DNA of 64,000 nucleotides from positions 1 to 64,000 of the forward strand of contig NZ_JADFBX010000005.1 of NCBI RefSeq assembly GCF_015223055.1, written 5' to 3'. Position numbers and translations under genes: made by a program. Below the pieces are notes generated by a model. That model was given only the letters and a program-made list of their open reading frames with translations, did not search any database and was not told the origin of the DNA. This DNA is from Pedobacter sp. MC2016-24. GTDB taxonomy: Bacteria > Bacteroidota > Bacteroidia > Sphingobacteriales > Sphingobacteriaceae. Numbering within the stretch: position 1 is the stretch's first letter; every line of letters begins with the position of its first letter. This document shows positions 8,230 through 18,101 of the stretch, piece after piece.

Positions 8230-9777
8230 TTATTGTTTTATAAATGGTAACTTACTCAATAAAGATCTAAACATTTGTTTTTCTGATTCATTGATTCCAA
8301 AGAAAAACATTAGGAAACCATAAATGAAACTCAAAGCAATCGCTTTTGGTGCAAACATAAAAAGATTATGAGCTGGATAATATTTATTGATTAAAAATCC
8401 GATGATCAGCGTTAGTCCTAAAGGCATTAATAACCCTAAATAACATTCTTTAAAAAATCTAAAAATATTTAGCTTTAGTACCTTCCAGTAAACATAATTC
8501 ATACCAATAACATGACATGACATCGTAGCTATAAATATACCAATCGCACAACCTAAAGCCCCAATGGATGGCGACAAGACAATACCAATGATCACACTCA
8601 CAATAGAAGCTACAATGAAAATACCTGCTCTATATCTGACCTCATTTACAACAAACAAATAGGTGGATGCGATCTCCTGAGTTAAAGTAATAATACCAGG
8701 CAAAACTAATAATAAAACAATTTGATAGGAGGGCTCAAATTCTTTACCCATCCATAACATAATAAACTCTTTTCCAAATGTGACCAATCCAATAATTAAA
8801 AGTCCCATAATTAATAATTGCAGACGTCCAACTTTAATCATTAAATCAGTGATTTCCTTTTGGTTGTTGGATTCCAGGTGCATTTTTGAAACTTTTGGGA
8901 GAAATAAGCCATTCAGTGCATGTGCAAAAGTCCAGGTATAGCCTTCAATAATAATTCCGATTGAAAAAATAGCAATTTGCTCAGTTCCTGAATATCTTCC
9001 AAGAATAGTAGGAACTATATTAATTAACAGTCGCTGTGCAATTCCAATGATCGTAATCCATAAAGAAAATTTGAACAATTCCTTTAAAAGCTTATTATTT
9101 TTGTAGTTAAACTGCACTTTAATCGGAATGTTTTTATGAATATAAGTTAGTTTTATGAGGATAATGATAATGCCAATAGCTGCATTGATGGCCACAAGTG
9201 CATATAATTTATAACCTAAAAGCAGGGCTATAACCATTAAGATAATCACCCCAACTTTACTTATGATATCACTGAATTTCAGGATAACGAATTTCTCATA
9301 GGCGATTAAGATTCCATCCATAGGCATAAAGGGAAATGACAGGAGGCTAAAAAAGCCCGCTATGCAGAAAATCACATAAAATTTTTCTAATTCTGAGGGT
9401 GTTAATTCCGTAAATATTTGACCTAAAAACGCATAAACAACCAGAAGTGCCACAAATATCCCTAAACTGATATATAAATAAAAACGACTGGTTAAGCCAA
9501 GCAATTGGTTGACCTTCTCATCATCGTGTTGAGACCTATATTTTGCAATAAAACGTGCTATGGCCGAACCTAGGCCAAAATCCATCACAAAGTAGCTCAA
9601 AAATGAGGTAACCAAGATGTATAAACCATAATCCGACCTCCCAATTTGCTTAATCATCCAGGGTGTATAGATGAGGCCTGCAACAATATTAAAGATGATT
9701 GCAGCATAAGAAATTATCGCACCACGCTTAATTTGGTGAGATGAATTTACATTTTCGATATTCTCATTTTTCATCAA
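8230..9777 (-). CDS. Wzx-type oligosaccharide flippase
   Basis: 515 residues with about twelve to fourteen hydrophobic segments and few soluble loops. The opening GAIISYAAIIFNIVAGLIYTP and the motif DYGLYILVTSFLSYF are characteristic of the polysaccharide-specific transporter (PST) branch of the MOP superfamily. It should flip undecaprenyl-linked repeat units from cytosolic to periplasmic face. The presence of a Wzy-like gene in the same operon supports Wzx/Wzy-dependent assembly. The specific symbol is withheld because Wzx sequences are too diverse for exact naming. Confidence 0.88.
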   Translation of the reverse strand: MMKNENIENVNSSHQIKRGAIISYAAIIFNIVAGLIYTPWMIKQIGRSDYGLYILVTSFLSYFVMDFGLGSAIARFIAKYRSQHDDEKVNQLLGLTSRFYLYISLGIFVALLVVYAFLGQIFTELTPSELEKFYVIFCIAGFFSLLSFPFMPMDGILIAYEKFVILKFSDIISKVGVIILMVIALLLGYKLYALVAINAAIGIIIILIKLTYIHKNIPIKVQFNYKNNKLLKELFKFSLWITIIGIAQRLLINIVPTILGRYSGTEQIAIFSIGIIIEGYTWTFAHALNGLFLPKVSKMHLESNNQKEITDLMIKVGRLQLLIMGLLIIGLVTFGKEFIMLWMGKEFEPSYQIVLLLVLPGIITLTQEIASTYLFVVNEVRYRAGIFIVASIVSVIIGIVLSPSIGALGCAIGIFIATMSCHVIGMNYVYWKVLKLNIFRFFKECYLGLLMPLGLTLIIGFLINKYYPAHNLFMFAPKAIALSFIYGFLMFFFGINESEKQMFRSLLSKLPFIKQ

Positions 9778-9778
9778 T

Positions 9779-10777
9779 TTATAACTGTGATGGTAAATCC
9801 CTTTTGCTTCTAATTCCCATTAATAAACTGTATGCCTTATCCAATTTCAACTTAAAAGCTATTTGCAGGCCAATAAAAATCAATACAGAAGCCAAACACA
9901 AATAGATAATTGGATTTATAAACTCAACAAATTGATTGTGAATTAAAAGACGTCTAAATGGGAAAACAAGAAAATGAATAAGATAAATTGAAAATGTAAA
10001 GGCTGAAATGGAATAAATGTATTTATTATCAAAAAAAGACAGCGCAGATAAATTCCAAAAACATATAGCTCCTAATATTTCACAAGGAATAGCCAATTTA
10101 GAAAAATATCCTCCCTTTTCTGGTTCAATCAATAATCCCAAGCCTAAAAACAAAATAAATAGTAAAAAGAATAAGTACTTATGCTCTGCCAATTTTGCAT
10201 TAATACTTTCCATTTTCCCTCTAGAAATCATCCCAAGAATAAAAAAGCCGAGCCAGTTGAAACAATTTAAATAATTATATACCTGACTTATACCAAAAAA
10301 ACGATTACTAATTTGATCAAGATATCCAAAGGAAGTTAGTATCAAAGAAGTAACCGTTAATATAAGCAATCCCAACTTCAACTTGTTATTTTTAATTTTA
10401 AACATAATCAGATAACAAATCATCAATGTAGTTAAGTAATATAAATAACTTCCATTACCAATTAGCCAATTTAACCAGGTTCCTAGTTCAAATCTATTTA
10501 TGACTAAATACACTACAGTACCTGTAAAAACCCATGGTACTAAAATTGTAGTTACTTTATTATAAAAAAAGTTCTTGAATCCATATTTATCAGGGTTAAA
10601 AAAATATCCTGCGATAAACAGAAAGCAAACGACACCTATTGTACCTAGTCTTTCTGTTATAATACTTAAAAAACCGTAATCTACACTTCTTGAATGAGCC
10701 ATAATCACAGATATTATAGAAAATACTTTCAAAATATCTATGCGCCTATTGATATCCTTAGTCAAATTACTTACCAT
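9779..10777 (-). CDS. Membrane acyltransferase (acyltransferase 3 family)
   Basis: 332 residues with about ten membrane segments. The N-terminal part has the pattern RRIDILKVFSIISVIMAHSR, whose His is the conserved catalytic residue of acyltransferase-3 proteins, and a Leu/Phe-rich core follows. Family members such as OafA and NodX move an acetyl (or other acyl) group onto polysaccharide sugars at the inner membrane. With two soluble hexapeptide acetyltransferases nearby, the polymer is probably multiply acylated. The start overlaps the stop of the upstream glycosyltransferase by 11 bases. Confidence 0.8.
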   Translation of the reverse strand: MVSNLTKDINRRIDILKVFSIISVIMAHSRSVDYGFLSIITERLGTIGVVCFLFIAGYFFNPDKYGFKNFFYNKVTTILVPWVFTGTVVYLVINRFELGTWLNWLIGNGSYLYYLTTLMICYLIMFKIKNNKLKLGLLILTVTSLILTSFGYLDQISNRFFGISQVYNYLNCFNWLGFFILGMISRGKMESINAKLAEHKYLFFLLFILFLGLGLLIEPEKGGYFSKLAIPCEILGAICFWNLSALSFFDNKYIYSISAFTFSIYLIHFLVFPFRRLLIHNQFVEFINPIIYLCLASVLIFIGLQIAFKLKLDKAYSLLMGIRSKRDLPSQL

Positions 10778-11786
10778 TAAAAGTTAATCTTCTAATAAAG
10801 CCCTTTTTTAAATTTTCGAAATCACCTATTGATAAACGTCTAAATCCTGATTCTAAAGCACGATAAAACTTCACTAATGGATATCCATTGGCCATAATTC
10901 TATCCAATTTCCTTCTAAAATTCACGTCTTCCATAATGTATTTAGGATGAGTTAGTGGAAGTTCAATCTCATAAGTTTTCATAAAGAAAATACCTCTAAT
11001 TCCTTTGGGTAAAATCTCCATTGAAGTAGCTCCATGAGCTGCATTCATACCAATCCCGATATTAGATATCAAATTATATTTAGGTACAATGTTCAAATGG
11101 TTATTCAAATAGAAACAAGCACCCAATATTGACTCATAATGCTCTTTTCCTGATTCTCTATTTGCTGAAGCCACCTTTATAAAATTACTATAATCCTTAT
11201 CACCCATTACTCCCTTTAGAACTCTATGTGCATGAGGATCATCCAGCCATTTATATGTGCTATCCCAAAGATCAATATTCCGTTTCCAAGTGGCCCAACC
11301 AGTAATCGAGCCTGATTTAGTAAAGATATAACTATCAGGAGTATCTTGATAAACCTCCATTTGGTTCATTCCACAAATAATTCCAATTCTTTTATCGTCT
11401 TTATACCTTTCCAAAAGTTCTTTACAGTACGGAAAAAAATTTAAGGCAGCAACGTCATCATCTTCTAACACCACCCCATACTCTTCAGTGCTGAACATCC
11501 ATTTTTGGGCAATATATTCAGATGGATCGACTCCACAATTCTTCTCCTGATACATCTTATGCACCTCGCAATTCCAGTCAATATCCTCCACGATTTTTCT
11601 ACATAGCTGAATATTTTCCACATCATCTGGCCTATTTTCACGTGCACCATCCTGATACAGATACAACTTCGAGGGTCTCGCTAATTTAATTTGTTCAAAG
11701 ACTTTAAATAAAGGCTCTGGTCTTGCAAAGAAAATTATCAAAACTGATAAATCTATTTTAGACTCTTTACTTTGGTTTTGTAACAT
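10767..11786 (-). CDS. Glycosyltransferase, GT-A fold (HlpA/GT2-like)
   Basis: 339 residues, soluble. The N-terminal half has a GT-A layout: a VLIIFFARPEPLFKVFEQI opening strand, YQDGARE, and an acidic metal-binding cluster VLEDDDV followed by FFPYCKELLERYKDD. This arrangement is typical of proteins annotated as GT2-like or hemolytic protein HlpA-like nucleotide-diphospho-sugar transferases in O-antigen and capsule loci. It probably adds one repeat-unit sugar. Donor specificity is unknown. The second half (about 200-339) is not recognisable beyond the family. Confidence 0.75.
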   Translation of the reverse strand: MLQNQSKESKIDLSVLIIFFARPEPLFKVFEQIKLARPSKLYLYQDGARENRPDDVENIQLCRKIVEDIDWNCEVHKMYQEKNCGVDPSEYIAQKWMFSTEEYGVVLEDDDVAALNFFPYCKELLERYKDDKRIGIICGMNQMEVYQDTPDSYIFTKSGSITGWATWKRNIDLWDSTYKWLDDPHAHRVLKGVMGDKDYSNFIKVASANRESGKEHYESILGACFYLNNHLNIVPKYNLISNIGIGMNAAHGATSMEILPKGIRGIFFMKTYEIELPLTHPKYIMEDVNFRRKLDRIMANGYPLVKFYRALESGFRRLSIGDFENLKKGFIRRLTFNGK

Positions 11787-11799
11787 GTTATAACAATTT

Positions 11800-12345
11800 T
11801 TAGTTCCTAAATTTAATTACTTTTGCTGGAGTACCTATGGCAATTCCATAGGCTTCTATTTCAGAATTGACTAAACTCATCGCTCCTATAACAGCTCCAT
11901 TATTAATCTTTGATCCTTTTAAAACTTTACATCCAGCAGCGACCCATACATCATCCCCGATATAAATCCCTTCGTTGTCAACCGAAAGCATTTGTGAAGT
12001 AATTAGCTGGTCTTTTTTAATCCCATGGTTACTATCAATTATATAACAATGGGCGGCAATATTTGAATTATTTCCGATCCGTACGGACTTCTTTGAAAAG
12101 ATGATTGTACCAATTCCAATATCTACATTATCTCCGATCACAATCTCACCATCCCCCCAAAAATAGACTCCTGGATAAATGGTCACATTTTTTCCAATCG
12201 TTATATTAGTTGCATTTACATATACTTTACCTAATACTTTTACACAGTCGTTTGCTCCTTTTATTCTTCCTAAAAAAACCCCTTTACGATAAACGGACAG
12301 CAATTTTTCTTTTATCCTATCTAGGATTACCCAAAAGTTGATCAT
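11800..12345 (-). CDS. Hexapeptide-repeat acetyltransferase (WbbJ/maa-like)
   Basis: 181 residues. Repeats of the hexapeptide type (VYVNATNITIGKNV, GEIVIGDNVDIG, KSVRIGNNSNIAA, GIYIGDDVWVAAG) predict a trimeric left-handed beta-helix; IIDSNHG holds the likely catalytic His, and the C-terminal GTPAKVIKF is the usual cap of sugar O-acetyltransferases. It should acetylate a sugar of the repeat unit. The first 29 bases overlap the 3' end of the upstream glycosyltransferase gene, so the two are translationally linked. Confidence 0.85.
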   Translation of the reverse strand: MINFWVILDRIKEKLLSVYRKGVFLGRIKGANDCVKVLGKVYVNATNITIGKNVTIYPGVYFWGDGEIVIGDNVDIGIGTIIFSKKSVRIGNNSNIAAHCYIIDSNHGIKKDQLITSQMLSVDNEGIYIGDDVWVAAGCKVLKGSKINNGAVIGAMSLVNSEIEAYGIAIGTPAKVIKFRN

Positions 12346-13486
12346 CGTTAAAAATCAAAATTATTTCATTTATAAAATTATCATTTAAATCAGAGATTAC
12401 CTGAAAACTACTAACTGATAGATTCAAATTCGTTTCTTTGATCGCTGTGGCAATCTGTTCTGGATTATCCTCCGTATAATATTTTAAAAGATGCCCAATT
12501 TTAGACTTTTCAACACAATGAATCTTACCAGAGACTACACAAAGTCCCATTGAGAGATAAGATAATACTTTACTAGGGAAGGAAGTGTCCAAATATTTCC
12601 CTGACATCTTTTGAGTACTCAATCCGATATGACATGTCTGACAATATTCAATAAATTCATCACCACTTTTTGAGCCATCGAAAACAATCTTACAACCAGC
12701 TCCACGGTCATTATTTATCTCTTCAATACGTTTTAATAATTTTTCGACTTCGCCAAAGCCAATAATGTGCATTCTATATAAATCAGATAAATACATGGCA
12801 CTTTCAATTGCATTGAACGCACCTGCTTTTTCAGAATCAATAATTCCAGCGTAAACAAGGTGTATTTTACCATCATCTGGTGGCGAGCTTTTTCTTTCTA
12901 TCCTTTCATAACTACCGTAAATAATAACATTTGGTTTACCCTGATCCACACGATTCACCAAAAAATCAGTAGCCAAAAGGTAGCCATCAGCGCAGCGTAT
13001 AATTTTGTCTTCTAACCTATCAAAATAGGAATGTAGGGAAGAAACGTCTCCGTAGATCTCCTCTACTTCCAATATTAATTGGAATTTTTTTAGCTTTTTT
13101 GCCAATAAGACTGGAAGTGCTAGCCAAGGGGAGTGATAAACTAAAACTTTTTCATTCTTTTTTATCTTAAGCAGCATGAAAAAGAATAACCACAATAAGC
13201 TATATACCACTTTTAATTTGAGCATCAATTTGTTCATTGTTCGAAAAGTGGGACAAAAGATGACCTTTTTTGCCTTGTGAACTGAAAACTCATTCTTCGA
13301 AAAAATTACTTCTCCAACTTTCGTATCATCTCTCCAGGATGGTGAAATCACCAGTACATTAAAACCAGCATTATTGATCGCATCACAGATATAATTCATC
13401 TTATTGACGGCAGCAGGAGAGGATACTCGATTGGTGTTCATGGAAGGAACATCAAAGAACCCAATATATTTTATATCTTTTGTCAT
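12317..13486 (-). CDS. Glycosyltransferase, GT4-like
   Basis: 389 residues, GT-B layout. The acceptor half begins IKYIGFFDVPSMNTNR and contains a hydrophobic stretch around residues 85-105 (VVYSLLWLFFFMLLKI) that may rest on the membrane. The donor half contains LVYAGIIDSEKAGAF, MHIIGFGEVEKLL and SYLSMGLCVVSG. The canonical Glu-x7-Glu motif is weak, so it is a divergent GT4-type enzyme. Target sugar unknown. It overlaps the Wzy-like gene by four bases. Confidence 0.75.
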   Translation of the reverse strand: MTKDIKYIGFFDVPSMNTNRVSSPAAVNKMNYICDAINNAGFNVLVISPSWRDDTKVGEVIFSKNEFSVHKAKKVIFCPTFRTMNKLMLKLKVVYSLLWLFFFMLLKIKKNEKVLVYHSPWLALPVLLAKKLKKFQLILEVEEIYGDVSSLHSYFDRLEDKIIRCADGYLLATDFLVNRVDQGKPNVIIYGSYERIERKSSPPDDGKIHLVYAGIIDSEKAGAFNAIESAMYLSDLYRMHIIGFGEVEKLLKRIEEINNDRGAGCKIVFDGSKSGDEFIEYCQTCHIGLSTQKMSGKYLDTSFPSKVLSYLSMGLCVVSGKIHCVEKSKIGHLLKYYTEDNPEQIATAIKETNLNLSVSSFQVISDLNDNFINEIILIFNDDQLLGNPR

Positions 13487-14601
13487 AAATATACGTCATT
13501 TAACTGCATTTCTTGCCAGAAAAATTTATACTCTGAGCCAATATTTGATCTTACATACATCCCTACCAATAGCAAAATCAAGAAAGCATAAATTATATTC
13601 TGTATTTGCTTTGAAAAAATAGTTAAAGATTGTATAGATAAGGGAACCAAAACCATAATGAATACAGAGAAGTATTGTACAATTCTTAAAAAAGCATGTA
13701 TCTCAAATACTAAGGATAAAAAAAACACCGCCATAACCATAGCCGCATATTGCATTTTCGCAACAGGTAGTATTTCAACAACTTTTGTATAACGGAATAA
13801 AGCCAGCAAAGAGACAATCAAGAGCATTACTGTAAGTGTAACCGGTTTAAATTCTTCCATGTGCCCATACTCCTCATAAGATTGGGAAAGTCCGATAAAC
13901 AACAAGGAAATCTTACTGCTCAGTAATAGTAATAACGGAAAAAACAAAGTCAATGGCCAAAGAATAATGTCCGGTCTCTTAATCCGTGCAATAAAATAAA
14001 ATGGTAAAAATATCAAACAAGATTGATGTATGGTAGAAGCTACAAGAATCAAGATTACATAACGGATAAGTTTACGTTGTTTAATCCATTCAAATCCAAT
14101 TAAGGTTGCGGCTGTTGCTATTGTTTGCCGATGTCCAGTTATAGAAAAAAAAGAATAAAAAAGTACTGCGTAAATTACGTACGCGAGAATTGCGCTTTTA
14201 AGAGTTGTTGTATTCTTATAGATAAAATTCCCTAAAACCGGAAAAAACATCATAGCAATCAAAAAAAGAAAACCTTGATAATCACTAATAAAGATTTGTA
14301 CTATTTTTTCAAAAACCATGAACCCTGGGTCCTTTCCAACTCCTATAGTATAATGAAGTACAAATTCAAGTATAACTTCATCCCAAGGGGTAGTCTTGAC
14401 CGTCTCAAACATATCAAAATATGCATAAGTGTCTGTTCCTACTGCTACATTTCTTAATCCAGATTGTAAGATTAAAATTGCAGAGATTATGAAAATATAT
14501 TGCTTTCTATTCGAATCACTATCTGGCAAACCTTTTATCCCTGTCGAGTAAACAACGCCAATAGCAATTATTAGAAACATAACAAATAGATTAAAAATCA
14601 T
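13483..14601 (-). CDS. Wzy/EpsG-type polysaccharide polymerase
   Basis: 372 residues with about ten membrane segments. The region LRNVAVGTDTYAYFDMF (from about residue 48) matches the EpsG-family pattern in which an Arg and a GTD/Y cluster sit in the first periplasmic loop, and SITGHRQTIATA recalls the conserved RQ region. EpsG and Wzy proteins polymerise lipid-linked repeat units in the periplasm. No other gene in the locus is a candidate polymerase, which supports the call. The start overlaps the stop of the next gene upstream by 11 bases. Confidence 0.82.
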   Translation of the reverse strand: MIFNLFVMFLIIAIGVVYSTGIKGLPDSDSNRKQYIFIISAILILQSGLRNVAVGTDTYAYFDMFETVKTTPWDEVILEFVLHYTIGVGKDPGFMVFEKIVQIFISDYQGFLFLIAMMFFPVLGNFIYKNTTTLKSAILAYVIYAVLFYSFFSITGHRQTIATAATLIGFEWIKQRKLIRYVILILVASTIHQSCLIFLPFYFIARIKRPDIILWPLTLFFPLLLLLSSKISLLFIGLSQSYEEYGHMEEFKPVTLTVMLLIVSLLALFRYTKVVEILPVAKMQYAAMVMAVFFLSLVFEIHAFLRIVQYFSVFIMVLVPLSIQSLTIFSKQIQNIIYAFLILLLVGMYVRSNIGSEYKFFWQEMQLNDVYL

Positions 14602-15805
14602 TGCTTCTCATTTTCTTATATAAATCAATCGTTTTTTGCGTCAGTCTTTCATAATCGAAATTTTCTAATACAAACTTGCGGCATTTTAAAGAATAATATG
14701 ATTTCCCTTCATTTTGAATGATTTTAATCGCATTCATTATTTGATCGATATTATTCGTATCAACAATATAACCACATCCCTCACCAACGATCTCCGGACA
14801 GGCGGTGCTGTTATATACAACAGCGGGAGTACCACAACTTAATGATTCCGCGATAACCTTACCAAAAGTATCCTCAGTGGATAAATGAACATATACATCT
14901 GCAGCTGCATATACCTTCGCCATTTTATATTTGCCATCCAAATAAGGGATATGAATAATATCTTTCGGTAATTTTTTTATGTCATTCAGTTTCCCCACCA
15001 TTAAGAGTTTCATCTTTGAATCCAATCTGTTAACCAGCTTAATTAATCCCTGATATTTAGCATCACTTTCAGACCAACTTGCACTTACTACCAAGATTAT
15101 AAACTCAGATACTGAGATCGAATAATCACCCCTCACATCAACCTGATTAGGATTAAATGTCTCATGATCAATCCAATTATAGATGGGTTGAATTGGATAT
15201 TTATTTAGAAAAGAAAAACTTGCTTGACTAGCTAACCATTTGGAGACAGGAATTACTGTCATTTTTTTTATCGCAGTAAAGTATTCCTTTTTATCATAAA
15301 AACTAGATCTAGAACGATCTAACCAAATGCTTGCAGGATATTTTCTTACTTGTGGGCATTGGTCACATTCGGATTTCCATTTAAAACAGGCTACATCAGT
15401 ATAATGTGCACATTTCCCTGTATAAGCCCAGCAATCATGTAAGGTCCAAACTATAGGAATATCTGAATTTGAAAGATAGGAAAACAACAATTTAAAATTC
15501 AGATAGTTCCCATGCAGGTTATGCAAATGAATTACATCAGGCTGCTCAGCCTGTATTCTTCTAATTAGTTTTCTAGTCCCGAATTGAGAAAAATATCCTT
15601 GTTTACCTGTTATTCTGGACAAAAGATTATGCAAATGATTTTCAAAACGAGTACCAATTTTATAAGCGTCAGGGTATTTCGTAGTTCCTTGTCCGTAAGC
15701 AATTGTACAGCTATGTCCTTCTCTGATTAATACCTCCGCCAAGTCAACACAAATACTTCCCGTACTTCCGTAACCACTTACCGTATTAATTTGAAAGACT
15801 TTCAT
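14591..15805 (-). CDS. Glycosyltransferase, family 4
   Basis: 404 residues, GT-B. The opening VFQINTVSGYGSTGSICVDLAE is the GT4 acceptor-domain start; VIHLHNLHGNYLN and WTLHDCWAYTGKCAHY follow, with several Cys residues (CAHYTDVACFKWKSECDQC) that resemble a small Cys-rich insertion seen in this GT subgroup. The donor domain has EDTFGKVIAESLSCGTPAVV (Glu-x7-Glu) near residue 320. It should act on the lipid-linked repeat unit; the donor is unknown. It directly abuts the CapG gene. Confidence 0.88.
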   Translation of the reverse strand: MKVFQINTVSGYGSTGSICVDLAEVLIREGHSCTIAYGQGTTKYPDAYKIGTRFENHLHNLLSRITGKQGYFSQFGTRKLIRRIQAEQPDVIHLHNLHGNYLNFKLLFSYLSNSDIPIVWTLHDCWAYTGKCAHYTDVACFKWKSECDQCPQVRKYPASIWLDRSRSSFYDKKEYFTAIKKMTVIPVSKWLASQASFSFLNKYPIQPIYNWIDHETFNPNQVDVRGDYSISVSEFIILVVSASWSESDAKYQGLIKLVNRLDSKMKLLMVGKLNDIKKLPKDIIHIPYLDGKYKMAKVYAAADVYVHLSTEDTFGKVIAESLSCGTPAVVYNSTACPEIVGEGCGYIVDTNNIDQIMNAIKIIQNEGKSYYSLKCRKFVLENFDYERLTQKTIDLYKKMRSNDF

Positions 15806-16954
15806 TTATATTGAATTTTTTGACCAAACAACTCGTTGAATATAATCCACATAACTAATGATAATCCGGACTACCTTTTCAGATACATTAGGCATAGAAT
15901 AATCTGCAACTAACTGTAATGTTCTTTCCGTTCCTCTGGTTTGATTTCGTAGGTGTACCAAGCCCTGCATGATCCTATTAGAATTCATTCCGACCATCAT
16001 CACCGCAGCTTCTTCCATCGCTTCCGGGCGTTCATGAGCATCTCTGATATTTAACGCTGGAAAATTCAATATAGATGACTCTTCTGAAATGGTGCCGCTA
16101 TCTGACAATACAGCAAAAGATCTCATTTGAAGCGCATTATAATCATTAAATCCCATCGGTTTTAAGAATTGTATTTCTGGCCTCACTTCGATCTTCATTG
16201 CATCAATCATATTTCTAGTACGTGGGTGAGTACTAACAATAATTGGATAACCATAAGTTTCAGCGATACAATTCAAGCTGTAGATCAATCCAGTGAAATT
16301 TTTCTCACTGGAGATATTTTCTTCCCTATGAGAGGATACCACAAAATATTTATTCTCTTCAAGATTTAATCTAGATAAAATATCTGATTCTTCTATTTGT
16401 GGTAAATAATGATTCAACACCTCAAACATTGGAGAACCTGTTTTAATGATTCGATCTGCAGGCAATCCTTCCCTTAACAAATATTCTCTAGCGATGTCAC
16501 TATAGGTCAAGTTGACATCTGAAATATGGTCTACAATCTTTCTATTTGTTTCTTCGGGTACTCTTTGATCAAAGCAACGATTTCCGGCCTCCATGTGAAA
16601 AATAGGAATATGTCTTTTTTTTGCTGGAATGGCACATAGACAACTGTTGGTATCGCCCAAAACCAAGAAAGCATCTGGTTTTTCAGATTCCAATACGCCA
16701 TCTATTTTAATGATAATCTGACCTATAGTTTCCGTTGCTGTTGCTCCAGCTGCATTCAGAAAAAAATCAGGCTTACGTATGCCCAGGTCATCAAAAAAGA
16801 TCTGATTTAGCTCATAATCATAGTTTTGTCCTGTATGAACGATAATATGATCTATTGCTTCTGATGCATCTAAAGCAAACATGACCCTAGATAGTCTAAT
16901 GATTTCGGGTCTAGTGCCGACAACAGTCATTACTTTTAACTTGTTCTCCATCAA
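15806..16954 (-). CDS. capG: UDP-N-acetyl sugar 2-epimerase (CapG/FnlC-like)
   Basis: 382 residues of the non-hydrolysing UDP-GlcNAc 2-epimerase family (WecB/CapG/FnlC). The start VMTVVGTRPEIIRLSRV, the MEAGNR motif near residue 121, VPEETNRKIVDH and the late SDSGTISEE loop are all present. In the company of CapE and CapF the substrate should be the UDP-L-talosamine/pneumosamine derivative, epimerised at C2 to UDP-L-FucNAc. The usual WecB reaction, making UDP-ManNAc, is the alternative; the neighbouring genes favour FnlC. It lies nine bases from CapF. Confidence 0.85.
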   Translation of the reverse strand: MMENKLKVMTVVGTRPEIIRLSRVMFALDASEAIDHIIVHTGQNYDYELNQIFFDDLGIRKPDFFLNAAGATATETIGQIIIKIDGVLESEKPDAFLVLGDTNSCLCAIPAKKRHIPIFHMEAGNRCFDQRVPEETNRKIVDHISDVNLTYSDIAREYLLREGLPADRIIKTGSPMFEVLNHYLPQIEESDILSRLNLEENKYFVVSSHREENISSEKNFTGLIYSLNCIAETYGYPIIVSTHPRTRNMIDAMKIEVRPEIQFLKPMGFNDYNALQMRSFAVLSDSGTISEESSILNFPALNIRDAHERPEAMEEAAVMMVGMNSNRIMQGLVHLRNQTRGTERTLQLVADYSMPNVSEKVVRIIISYVDYIQRVVWSKNSI

Positions 16955-16963
16955 TATATATTA

Positions 16964-18085
16964 TTAAACATTTTCAAAATAGGTATCATGATCAATAGGA
17001 TCATAAAACTCATTTATCCAAAAGTTGGTGTATAAATCCTCATCGCCAATATTCTTAATATTGTGAGTATACCAAATAGGCATATCTACATAGGCTGGTT
17101 CAGCTCCATTAAGGTAAAAATCCAAGACCTCAGTTGAGCCAATTCTCCTTAACTGAATTAAAGCTCTCCCCTTAATTACGGCAAAACGTTCAATTTTGCG
17201 GGTATGATAATGATTCCCTCTTGTTATTCCCGGTACAGTCGTAGAAAATGAAACCTGTCCTCCAACATTTAACCGTATCACTTCTACAAAAGTCCCTCTT
17301 GGATCAGTATGCTGAGTAAACTTAACTGGAAAATGGTTTGGAATATCCATATAACACCGGAAAGTATTAAACAGGTTTATTTCAAAATTGCTATTCAGCG
17401 CTGGAATAATTCCCAATTTTGTATACTCCTTATGATATTTAATCAATAGCTCCAACACTTCAGAAACTTTGCATTCATCTGTATGAGGGATCACATAAAA
17501 AGGATTAGAAACCTCCGTTCCAATTTCATTAATAATGATTTTTACTAAATCCCCAACATACAGCAATTTCACTTCGCCATCAACCTCAATTTTCGGTTGT
17601 TCTCCTAAATTTAGCTGATGTGAAAAAGTCGCTATAAAAGAATTATAATAAGGATGACCAAAGGGCCCAAAAACATTTGGAATAACCAATCCACTAAATT
17701 TGGCGCCAGCCTTTCTAGCCCATGCTTCAATTAAGATTCGACCTTCCCTCTTACTCTTCCCATAAAGATTATCTTTGTTCTCCTGAGAAGACGATGAGAA
17801 TAAGACGTCCGGTTTATTCCCCGTAGCCTCCAAAGCTTTGATCAATTTTGAAACGAGTCCAACATTCGTCTCATAAATAACTTCAGGATCATTATGCCTA
17901 TTCATTGCCGCGAGGTGAACAATCACGTCACACTGACGTACAAAATCATTCATTTTCTCCTCATGACAGAAAAAATCCTTGTCAAATTCGATACGTTCAA
18001 AATCGTCTGGATATAGTCCAAGAGTATGGTATAAGTGTTTTCCTATAAATCCATTCTGACCGGTTATTCCTATTTTAGTTCGCAT
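16964..18085 (-). CDS. capF: Bifunctional CapF/FnlB-like reductase-epimerase
   Basis: 373 residues in two domains. Residues 1 to about 245 are an extended SDR with TGQNGFIG and Tyr-x3-Lys in LYGKSKREG. Residues about 255-373 are a cupin: the conserved metal/sugar pocket appears in GITRGNHYHTRKIERFAVI. This domain pair is the signature of CapF/FnlB, which epimerises and then reduces the 4-keto intermediate from CapE on the way to UDP-L-FucNAc. It lies between the cupin gene and CapG, in pathway order. Confidence 0.9.
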   Translation of the reverse strand: MRTKIGITGQNGFIGKHLYHTLGLYPDDFERIEFDKDFFCHEEKMNDFVRQCDVIVHLAAMNRHNDPEVIYETNVGLVSKLIKALEATGNKPDVLFSSSSQENKDNLYGKSKREGRILIEAWARKAGAKFSGLVIPNVFGPFGHPYYNSFIATFSHQLNLGEQPKIEVDGEVKLLYVGDLVKIIINEIGTEVSNPFYVIPHTDECKVSEVLELLIKYHKEYTKLGIIPALNSNFEINLFNTFRCYMDIPNHFPVKFTQHTDPRGTFVEVIRLNVGGQVSFSTTVPGITRGNHYHTRKIERFAVIKGRALIQLRRIGSTEVLDFYLNGAEPAYVDMPIWYTHNIKNIGDEDLYTNFWINEFYDPIDHDTYFENV

Positions 18086-18101
18086 TATAAATATTTAATG
18101 T